NCBI GenBank assembly: GCA_017466805.1
Contig: JAFTTN010000092.1
Span: 1 to 37,814 of the forward strand
Source of the DNA: Clostridia bacterium
GTDB lineage: Bacteria > Bacillota > Clostridia > Oscillospirales > CAG-382
Reading direction: 5' to 3'
DNA: 37,814 bases
Shown one piece after another: positions 6,779-14,057 of the stretch. Every line of letters begins with the position of its first letter. Within the stretch, counting starts at the first letter, position 1. The translations under genes and the position numbers were made by a program. The notes beneath the pieces are model-generated. The model was not told the DNA's origin. It saw only the letters and a list, made by a program, of their open reading frames with translations, and ran no database searches.

Positions 6779-9553
6779 TTACGCGCCGAGGTAGTCGTAA
6801 TAGTAGCAAAGCTTGATCCAAGCGTTTTCGACTCCCTCGAAGGTATATTTATCCATTAGCTTTTGGAGCATAGATGCCAATTCCTCATCAACTTCGACAC
6901 AGCCGTTGCGCTCATCGGACGATTTGATTATTTTGGGAAGATATGCACGCATTGCTTCGGTATAGTCCTCGCCGTTGCCGTGATATCTACCTGCAAATAT
7001 ATCGTCAAGCTGATAGATTTTCGCATTCTCATCGTAATCGTCGCCCCAAAGCTTTTTTAGATATTCTCTGGTCTTTTCTACGTCGTTATCGTTCTGCTTA
7101 AGATAGGCAAGGATCTCGCCGTCGGTTTCGCTCTTGCTGAAATCGAAGCCACCCATTTCGATCATTTCGGTTATCGAGCGGTCGAAAACGGTCGTAAGAC
7201 CTGTAAAATCGGCATAGATAAGACTGTTTTGCTCTGATTCGTAATACTTGCCATCCTTGAGCACGGGCTTGATACCGCCCGAGATGATATCGTACATAAC
7301 ATCTCCGGTTGCATCGCTGTCGTAGGTAAAATAGCCCGGTGCACAAAGCCTGAACAGCTTATAGGAGGAACCTAAAAATTCAACATCATATTCAATCGCA
7401 CCGGTTTCATAAACGTCCCAGAACGCCATATTGATATAGTAGGGAGTTCCTGCTTCCATGTAATATACCATAGAGCAATTTTTATCATCTGTGTACATTC
7501 TTTCGTCGTGCTCGTAGGTATAAATAACTTCGCGGTTTGCGTTAAATATCCAGGCGTCTATACCATCTTTATAATCGCTCTTGCTGGTAAAGCGGTACAC
7601 GCCGGATTTTGTGGGAACGAATTCCGAAAGAAGACCGCGGGGGATTATTGCTCTGTCGTAATAGAAGCAGTTTTCGGATTTATTCTTACCCAAAACGGTA
7701 GTGAACGCCGAGAAGGGCGCAAGACCTTTTATGGGGTCGACAAGCTGTGTGCCGTTGGGACCGAACGTCTCGAAATACATACATATTTTCAGCCATTCGT
7801 TTTCGTCCTCGTTGTTGAAGCCTGCAACCTCTGCAACCTGCTTTAGCATTTCGGCAAGCTCGGCATTAACGGTGCAAACACCGTTGAGCGACGAATTGGA
7901 GGCATAGGAGAAGTAATCCACCATACCCTTGCCGCCGTTTTCTTTATCGTAAAGGCTTATTCCGTCTTTATCGGCATCGCCGTTATATACGATTTCGTAT
8001 ACGGTTTGCTCCTCGTTAAAGAGGCTATAGTTCATAAGGTTTGCCAAAAGCAACGGGCCCTTTTCGCTGCCGACGTGATAATAACCGTCTTTTTCGTTGA
8101 ATACGATTTCGACGTAGCTGTAATCGAAGCCGTCTTCGCTTGTTGCAGCTTCACGCGGGAGATAGGTATCGACGTCGATATCGTCCTTATCTACAACACG
8201 GAAGTTGGAAAGATAAACCGTATCGTCGCCTTCGGCGGTATCGCTGTCCTTTAGGAAGCAGAACGCTATTTCATAAACGCCGTCCTCCTCTGCAACACAG
8301 GGATAGCAGGTTTTCCATTCCTCGTTTGCATCGGCACCCGAAATCTGAAAGATATCGTCGCCATCGACTATAACGTAGAGAATATCCGAATATCTTTCGG
8401 AGGAAACGAGGTAATCGATACCGAGTGCTTCGCCTGCTTTAAGCGTTACGTCGGCATAAATTATCGCATACGACGAATCGATGCCGATATTGGAAGCCTT
8501 GATACAATCCTTATCGAGCTTTTTATCGATAATAAAGGGCCAGATAAATTCTGCGTTATCGTCCTCGGTTTCGGGGCGGTAGGTTACCTCGATTTCGCCG
8601 TTATTCACGGCGGAAGCAATTTCTTCGCTTGTGGGCATTTCGTAGGTAGGTGCAACCTGAGTTACGAGGTCGCCGATGCCGTTGACACAAAGCGTTTGCT
8701 TATAGTTGTCTGCAGTAAAATGGTCGAAGGCAGACATAAAGGGGCGTTTGCTGGTTATTGCGCCCGATTCGATAAGGCAAACGGTACCGTAGCGGTCGAT
8801 AAACACCGACGTGGGATAGCCCTGAACACCGAAGGTTGCCGACCAGGACGACGGGCAGGACGCCATTGGAAATTCCAAGCCGTACTGTGCCTGGAACGCC
8901 TTTACAGCGTTTGCATCGTCGATCGGGTCGAGCGCGATTATTTCAACGTCGTCTTTATAATCGCGGTAAACCTCGTTCATTATCGGGAACTCCTCCAAGC
9001 ACCAGGAGCAAGTGGTATACCAGAAGTTAAGCACCACGAGCTTTTTGGTTTTAAGAACTTCCGAAAGGGTTATTTCGCTTCCGTCGGACTTCATAACCGT
9101 AAAATCGTACATTACGCTGCCAAGCCCGATAGTTGCGCTCGAAAGCTCACTATCGGTGATAAGCTCGGATTCGAGCACGATTGCGGCGTTTTCGCCAACG
9201 AAGCTATAGCTTGCGTTGACCTTATAGCCCTTGGGCGCGCCCGAAATTACGATTGCATAGTTATCGTTTTTGGCAAGGCTGAAGGTAGCCTGTCCTTCGG
9301 AATTGGTTTTTGCAAAATCCTTCATATCGGCAAGGCTCGAATCTGCATAGATATAAACGTCGAGCTCTGCCATAACCATACCGCCCGCAGTTTTTACGCT
9401 AACGGTATAGGTTGTGTTTTCTCCGTAAGACTGATCCGCCGAGCTTTCGCTGTCGCCGCTGCCGTTTCCGTTGCAGGAAGCAAGACAGGCAACGAGCATA
9501 ACCGCGGCAAGAAGGCAGGAAAGCAGCCTTAACGGCGTTTTTCTGTTTTTCAT
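6779..9553 (-). CDS. Large multidomain lipoprotein: TlpA-like thioredoxin (CSWC) plus two copies of the shared unknown domain
   Basis: A 924-residue lipoprotein, lipidated Cys 27 (ACLASC). Residues about 47-130 are a prealbumin-like domain. Residues about 140-290 are a TlpA-like thioredoxin fold with CSWC (C182, C185) after VLNFWYTT and cis-proline P247 in GYPTSVFIDRYG. CSWC is unusual for TlpA proteins, which mostly have CXPC; the residue before the second Cys affects redox potential in thioredoxin folds. Residues about 330-460 look like a carbohydrate-binding-type beta sandwich. Residues about 488-593 (YYHVGSEKGPLLLANL to WLKICMYFE) and about 766-920 (YYESEQNSLIYADF to WIKLCYYYDYLG) are two copies of the shared domain, separated by a beta region (about 610-730). 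AAGGAG precedes the ATG. It is the likely surface hub of the lipoprotein set, but its substrate is unknown. Confidence 0.88.
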   Translation of the reverse strand: MKNRKTPLRLLSCLLAAVMLVACLASCNGNGSGDSESSADQSYGENTTYTVSVKTAGGMVMAELDVYIYADSSLADMKDFAKTNSEGQATFSLAKNDNYAIVISGAPKGYKVNASYSFVGENAAIVLESELITDSELSSATIGLGSVMYDFTVMKSDGSEITLSEVLKTKKLVVLNFWYTTCSWCLEEFPIMNEVYRDYKDDVEIIALDPIDDANAVKAFQAQYGLEFPMASCPSSWSATFGVQGYPTSVFIDRYGTVCLIESGAITSKRPFMSAFDHFTADNYKQTLCVNGIGDLVTQVAPTYEMPTSEEIASAVNNGEIEVTYRPETEDDNAEFIWPFIIDKKLDKDCIKASNIGIDSSYAIIYADVTLKAGEALGIDYLVSSERYSDILYVIVDGDDIFQISGADANEEWKTCYPCVAEEDGVYEIAFCFLKDSDTAEGDDTVYLSNFRVVDKDDIDVDTYLPREAATSEDGFDYSYVEIVFNEKDGYYHVGSEKGPLLLANLMNYSLFNEEQTVYEIVYNGDADKDGISLYDKENGGKGMVDYFSYASNSSLNGVCTVNAELAEMLKQVAEVAGFNNEDENEWLKICMYFETFGPNGTQLVDPIKGLAPFSAFTTVLGKNKSENCFYYDRAIIPRGLLSEFVPTKSGVYRFTSKSDYKDGIDAWIFNANREVIYTYEHDERMYTDDKNCSMVYYMEAGTPYYINMAFWDVYETGAIEYDVEFLGSSYKLFRLCAPGYFTYDSDATGDVMYDIISGGIKPVLKDGKYYESEQNSLIYADFTGLTTVFDRSITEMIEMGGFDFSKSETDGEILAYLKQNDNDVEKTREYLKKLWGDDYDENAKIYQLDDIFAGRYHGNGEDYTEAMRAYLPKIIKSSDERNGCVEVDEELASMLQKLMDKYTFEGVENAWIKLCYYYDYLGA

Positions 9554-9586
9554 AACAGTTTCTCCTTATAAATATAGATTTAAGGA

Positions 9587-9826
9587 TCACATTATCCAAA
9601 ATAGCAGACTGACGATAAGAAACGCGGCAACGATGAATCCTACTGCAACGAGCGTAGGCTTAATCATCATTTTAGTGGCGCCCCAATAGGTTTGCCAAAT
9701 ATCCCCAAAGCTCGAGCTTGTGCCCTGCTTATACCAGCGGCTTCCACCCGAAACGTTCGACATATCGGCTATCGTGCGGCCGTCGTCGATATAGGTTATC
9801 TTTTGCTTTTTTTCTTTCTTTTTCAT
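9587..9826 (-). CDS. Small single-pass membrane protein (DDGRTIADM motif)
   Basis: A 79-residue protein. The N-terminus is very basic (MKKKEKKQK), followed by YIDDGRTIADMSNV, a Gly/Ser/Trp-rich stretch, and one C-terminal hydrophobic helix (about 57-78). As best I recall, small proteins with a DDGRTIADM motif recur next to transporter genes in Clostridia, without a known function. The predicted topology has a cytoplasmic basic end and one membrane span. It lies 23 bases after oppF and 33 bases before the large thioredoxin lipoprotein gene, so it is part of the operon and might be an accessory subunit of the transporter (inference). Confidence 0.8.
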   Translation of the reverse strand: MKKKEKKQKITYIDDGRTIADMSNVSGGSRWYKQGTSSSFGDIWQTYWGATKMMIKPTLVAVGFIVAAFLIVSLLFWIM

Positions 9827-9849
9827 CGGTCTTCTACCTTTATATTATA

Positions 9850-10848
9850 TTAGCCAAGCAGGTGGCAGGCGGCGCAATGGCCGTTGCCGTAATCCTTATA
9901 CTCGGGTGTTACTTCCCTGCATTTATCGGTCGCGTGGGGGCAGCGCGTATGGAAGCGGCAGCCCTTTGGCGAGTTTGCGGGAGAGGGAATATCGCCCTTT
10001 AAGATTATTCGGTTCATCTTCACGTCCGGGTCGGGATGCGGTATAGCCGAAAACAGCGCTTTCGTATAGGGGTGCAGAGGATTCGAGAAGATATCCTCCT
10101 TACTGCCGAATTCGACCATAGAGCCGAGATACATAACGCCGATTTTATCGGAAATGAACTTTACTACCGAAAGGTCGTGCGAGATAAAAACGTAGGTGAG
10201 ATTAAGCTCGTTTTGGAGCTGCTTAAGCAGATTGATTATCTGTGCCTGAATAGAAACGTCAAGCGCGGAAACCGGCTCGTCACAGATAACCAGCTTCGGC
10301 TTTACCGAAAGCGCGCGCGCAATACAACTACGCTGTCTTTGTCCGCCCGAAAACTCGTGGGGATAGCGTTCGTAATAGTAATCGCGCAGGCCGCATTTTG
10401 TCATAAGATCGAGAACGTAATCCTTAACCTGCTCCTTGGGCACGATATTGTGCACCTCGACGGGCTCGGAAAGAATACCGCCGACCGTACTGCGCGGAGG
10501 GAGCGAGGAATAAGGGTCCTGAAAGATTATCTGCATCTTCGTGCGGATATCGCGCATTTGCTTCGAATTATAATCGGTAATATCCTTGCCCTCGAAGAAA
10601 ATTTTGCCGCCGGTTGCCTCGTGAAGCTTTAATATCGTTCTGCCGAGCGTGGTTTTTCCGCAGCCCGATTCGCCAACGATACCAAGCGTTTCGCCCGCCT
10701 TAAGCTTGAACGAAACGTTATCTACGGCGATTAATTCCTGCGTTACCTTGCCGGTCACCGTCTTTTTAAGCGGGAAGCATTTACGGAGGTTACGGACTTC
10801 GAGTATTGCATCGGTATCGATTTCTTGGTTTTTAATTTCTTCCGACAT
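9850..10848 (-). CDS. oppF: Oligopeptide ABC transporter ATPase, OppF type
   Basis: A 332-residue ABC ATPase of the peptide/opine/nickel class. Walker A GESGCGKT (59-66), Q-loop in IIFQDPYSSL, signature FSGGQRQR (about 166-173), Walker B LVICDEP, and H-loop FISHDLS are all intact. The C-terminal peptide-transporter extension includes the cluster-like Cys pattern CRFHTRCPHA. The Q-loop region reads SLPPRSTVG where most OppF proteins have SLNPR. The start is an ATG overlapping the stop of oppD, with GGAGG 7 bases upstream. It forms the ATPase heterodimer with the next gene and energises peptide import at the cytoplasmic face. Confidence 0.95.
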   Translation of the reverse strand: MSEEIKNQEIDTDAILEVRNLRKCFPLKKTVTGKVTQELIAVDNVSFKLKAGETLGIVGESGCGKTTLGRTILKLHEATGGKIFFEGKDITDYNSKQMRDIRTKMQIIFQDPYSSLPPRSTVGGILSEPVEVHNIVPKEQVKDYVLDLMTKCGLRDYYYERYPHEFSGGQRQRSCIARALSVKPKLVICDEPVSALDVSIQAQIINLLKQLQNELNLTYVFISHDLSVVKFISDKIGVMYLGSMVEFGSKEDIFSNPLHPYTKALFSAIPHPDPDVKMNRIILKGDIPSPANSPKGCRFHTRCPHATDKCREVTPEYKDYGNGHCAACHLLG

Positions 10849-11993
10849 TATTTATCCTCCCCTCCGTACAAATGGCAGGCAACGAAGTGATTAGGCGTTA
10901 CCTCGACCATATCGGGATAATCGCCCGAGCACTTTTTGGTGCATTGCGAGCATCTTTCCCTGAAATAGCAATAATTGGGCATATTCACGGGGTTGGGAAC
11001 GTTACCCGGAATATTGAACAGCGTATCGCTGTCCGAATCGAGAGTGGGCTTGGACTTTTGAAGTCCTATAGTATAGGGGTGAAGCGGATTGTGGAAGATT
11101 TCCTTGACAGGACCGCGCTCTATCACGCGGCCTGCATACATTACCACAACGTAATCCGCCATTTCGGCGATAACGCCCAAATCGTGTGTGATAAGCATTA
11201 TAGAACCGTCGATTTTGGTTTTAAGGTCGCGCAGGAGGTCGAGTATCTGCGCTTGAATTGTAACGTCGAGCGCGGTGGTCGGCTCGTCGGCAATAATCAA
11301 GCGGGGGTTGCTCGCAAGCGCCATAGATATCATAACGCGCTGACGCATACCGCCCGAAAGCTCGTGGGGGAACGCGTTATAGACACGTTCGGGCATTGCG
11401 ATGCCCACAAGCTCGAGCATTTCGATCGATTTCGCCTTTGCCGATTCCTTCGTTGCGTTGGGGTCGTGAATAAAGCTGACCTCATCGAGCTGTTGACCGA
11501 TAGTAAACACGGGGTTAAGCGAGGTCATAGGCTCTTGGAAAATCATCGATATCTGGTTGCCGCGGATTTTATGTATATCGCGGATAGGCATTTTTGCAAT
11601 ATCGTATACCTTGCTTTCGCCGTTCTTTTCCTTTGCGTTAAAGCGGATACTGCCCGAATATATCTGACCTGCGGGGCCTTGGATAAGCCGCATAACCGAC
11701 ATACTCGTAACCGATTTACCGCAGCCCGATTCGCCTACTACGCCGACAGTGGTATTCTTCGGGATATTGAAGGAAACGCCGTTTACCGCCTTTACAACAC
11801 CCTGCTCGGTGAAGAAATAGGTATGCAGATTATCGATTTCCAAAATATTGTTTTGGTCGGACATATGTCCGAGGTATTCCGATTCGTCTGCCTTACGGTT
11901 TTTATAAGCCTCGAGCGATTTTATAACACGCTTATTTTCTTTGGCAATGGCGCGGACCTCTTTACCCGACAGGTGATTGCTGTTTTTACTCAT
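10848..11993 (-). CDS. oppD: Oligopeptide ABC transporter ATPase, OppD type
   Basis: A 381-residue ABC ATPase. Walker A GESGCGKS (87-94), signature LSGGMRQRV, Walker B LIIADEP, H-loop LITHDLG and the Opp C-terminal extension with Cys pattern YFRERCSQC are visible. About 45 residues of charged sequence precede the usual beginning (ILEIDNLHTYF), so this is longer than most OppD proteins. A second ATG at codon 44 could give a standard-length protein but has no ribosome site, whereas GAGG lies 9 bases before the first ATG, overlapping the end of oppC. Three bases separate it from oppC, and its stop overlaps the oppF start by one base. Confidence 0.95.
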   Translation of the reverse strand: MSKNSNHLSGKEVRAIAKENKRVIKSLEAYKNRKADESEYLGHMSDQNNILEIDNLHTYFFTEQGVVKAVNGVSFNIPKNTTVGVVGESGCGKSVTSMSVMRLIQGPAGQIYSGSIRFNAKEKNGESKVYDIAKMPIRDIHKIRGNQISMIFQEPMTSLNPVFTIGQQLDEVSFIHDPNATKESAKAKSIEMLELVGIAMPERVYNAFPHELSGGMRQRVMISMALASNPRLIIADEPTTALDVTIQAQILDLLRDLKTKIDGSIMLITHDLGVIAEMADYVVVMYAGRVIERGPVKEIFHNPLHPYTIGLQKSKPTLDSDSDTLFNIPGNVPNPVNMPNYCYFRERCSQCTKKCSGDYPDMVEVTPNHFVACHLYGGEDK

Positions 11994-11996
11994 AAA

Positions 11997-13037
11997 CTAA
12001 CGCCTCGCTTTCGGGTCAAGTGCATCACGCAGACCGTCGCCGATGAAGTTGAATCCGAGCACGGCAATGACTATGCATATACCTGCAGGAACCCAAACGT
12101 TTAGGTGGTTCTGCAAAATGTCCTGATTGGTGGAAATAATATTTATCATCGTACCCCAAGCGGCATAGGGTGCCTTTACGCCCAGATTAAGATAGGAAAG
12201 AGTTGCCTCGTAAAGTATCATACTGCCCAAGGAAAGACTCATTTGAACGATAAGCTGGGGCATTACGTTGGGAACGAGATGCTTGAATATTTTGCGCGGT
12301 GCGGAATAGCCCATTGCTTCTGCCGCAACCATATATTCCTGCTCGCGCAGGGAGAGTATCTGACCTCTTACGAGTCTTGCGGTACCCGGCCAGGAAATAA
12401 AGGTAAGGTAGATCATAAGAAGATAGATACGGTATTTCGCATCGATTTCCGATGCATCGAGTATAGTGCTTATAATAAGCAATATGGGAATACCGGGAAG
12501 GCAGATAAGCACGTCGCACAGACGCATTATAATATTATCTATCGCTCCGCCGAAGAAGCCGGCGATACCGCCCATAATAACGCCGAGCACGGTGATAAGG
12601 AACACCGCAATAAAGCTTACGATAAGCGATATTCTGCCGCCGTACATTAATCTTACGAAGATATCGTAGCCCTCGTTGTCGGTACCGAGTATATGCTCTG
12701 CCGAGGGGGGAGCGAGGAAATTATCCTTCAACGATTTTTCGGTGGTTTGGCGCACCACGTATTCCCTGCCGTTTACGGTATAGGTTGTTTGCGACACCGA
12801 ATATTCGGTTTTGCCGCTTTCATCGAGCTCGATTTCGCCCCATTCGGTATATACCAACGGGCCGACGAAGCTGAACAAAAACAGGCTGATAACCATTACC
12901 AAGCCGACTATCGACAGCTTGGAGCGGAAAAATCTGCGCACTACCATACGCGTAGGCGACATTAATCTAACTGTTTTATCGAGAGGCACTTCGGTGTTTT
13001 GGGTTTCCAAAGCTTCGTTTTTGGTTTGTTCTTCCAC
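11997..13037 (-). CDS. oppC: Oligopeptide ABC transporter permease, OppC type
   Basis: A 346-residue inner-membrane permease of the DppC/OppC family. An N-terminal cytoplasmic segment leads to a first membrane helix (LSIVGLVMVISLFLFSFV). An extracellular segment of about 75 residues follows, then five helices with the EAA-type coupling loop (EYMVAAEAMGYSAPRKIFKH). The C-terminus reads GDGLRDALDPKARR, typical of OppC. I place the start at the GTG at 13037, 8 bases after GGAGG. The in-frame TTG at 13043 lies only 2 bases after that site, too close. It pairs with OppB to form the channel. Confidence 0.93.
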   Translation of the reverse strand: MEEQTKNEALETQNTEVPLDKTVRLMSPTRMVVRRFFRSKLSIVGLVMVISLFLFSFVGPLVYTEWGEIELDESGKTEYSVSQTTYTVNGREYVVRQTTEKSLKDNFLAPPSAEHILGTDNEGYDIFVRLMYGGRISLIVSFIAVFLITVLGVIMGGIAGFFGGAIDNIIMRLCDVLICLPGIPILLIISTILDASEIDAKYRIYLLMIYLTFISWPGTARLVRGQILSLREQEYMVAAEAMGYSAPRKIFKHLVPNVMPQLIVQMSLSLGSMILYEATLSYLNLGVKAPYAAWGTMINIISTNQDILQNHLNVWVPAGICIVIAVLGFNFIGDGLRDALDPKARR

Positions 13038-13050
13038 TTTCAATGCCTCC

Positions 13051-14043
13051 TCATTCCAATTTTACTCTCGGGTCGACTATGCCGTACATCAAATCGGCAA
13101 GCAGAACGCCGATAACGCTCAACAGCGCAAGGAACATATTGTATCCCATTATAAAGGGGATATCGCCGCGGTTCATCGCATCGAGTGCGATATTACCGAT
13201 ACCGGGAAGGTCGAACACCTGCTCGGTAATAATCGCGCCCGAGAAAAGCGAGGGCAAAAGCCCCGCAAGCGAGGTGACCATAGGTATAAGGGTATTGCGG
13301 AAGGCGTGCTTATTTACAACCACGCTTTCTTTTAAGCCCTTTGCACGCGCGGTGCGGATATAATCGGAATTCATAACCTCGAGCATATTGGTTCGTGTCA
13401 TTCTCATTCTTGCGCCGATAGAAAGAATTACTATCGTTAATATCGGTATAAAGCAGTGCTTTGCATAATCGAGCAGCAGAGCCATTCCGGTATTCGAGGC
13501 GGTTGCATTGACCAAGCCGGATGCCGGGAACCACCCGAGCTTTAGCGCAAGCACATCCTTTAGCATTTGCCCGAAGAAGAACGACGGCAGTGAAATGCCT
13601 ATCATAACCAAAACGGTAACGAGGTAATCACGGAAGCTGTATTGATGAGTTGCCGCGGTAATGCCGAGCGGTATTGCTATTAAAAATTCGAACACGGTTG
13701 CAATAAGCGCTATTGCAAAGGATATTCCCATATGCTCGAAGATAACGTCGGCAACCGGACGGGCATAAACGAAGCTGGTGCCCAAATCGAAGGTAGCAAG
13801 CGCACCGAGCCAGCTTAAATAGCCCTTTAATATGCCGAGAAAGCTGTTATCGCCGAGTCCGTACATTTCATACATTGCGTTTACCGTTTCTTCGCTTACC
13901 GTTGCGCCGCCTTGATTTATGGCGTTGATTTTATCCTGAATAAAATCAACCGGCATCAAGCGGATAAGGAAGTATATTATCATCGAAACGCCCAATAGTA
14001 TGAGAACCGACATCAGCAGTCGTTTTACTATATATTTAAGCAT
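13051..14043 (-). CDS. oppB: Oligopeptide ABC transporter permease, OppB type
   Basis: A 330-residue permease of the DppB/OppB family. The N-terminus (MLKYIVKRLLMSVLILLGVS) is the typical first helix; the EAA-type loop is near DYIRTARAKGLKE; the C-terminus ends DLMYGIVDPRVKLE, as is usual. Six membrane helices are predicted by eye. GGAG stands 6 bases before the ATG. It lies 14 bases downstream of the binding-protein gene and 13 bases before oppC, in the normal oppABCDF order. Confidence 0.94.
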   Translation of the reverse strand: MLKYIVKRLLMSVLILLGVSMIIYFLIRLMPVDFIQDKINAINQGGATVSEETVNAMYEMYGLGDNSFLGILKGYLSWLGALATFDLGTSFVYARPVADVIFEHMGISFAIALIATVFEFLIAIPLGITAATHQYSFRDYLVTVLVMIGISLPSFFFGQMLKDVLALKLGWFPASGLVNATASNTGMALLLDYAKHCFIPILTIVILSIGARMRMTRTNMLEVMNSDYIRTARAKGLKESVVVNKHAFRNTLIPMVTSLAGLLPSLFSGAIITEQVFDLPGIGNIALDAMNRGDIPFIMGYNMFLALLSVIGVLLADLMYGIVDPRVKLE

Positions 14044-14057
14044 TTGCTACTCCGTTT

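Noticed and set aside
6752-6821. TTG at 6821 as the start of the 5508 lipoprotein.
   Set aside because: It lies inside the preceding gene, has no ribosome site and adds about 26 residues before the signal peptide. The ATG at 6751 with its ribosome site, plus a frameshift, explains the data better.
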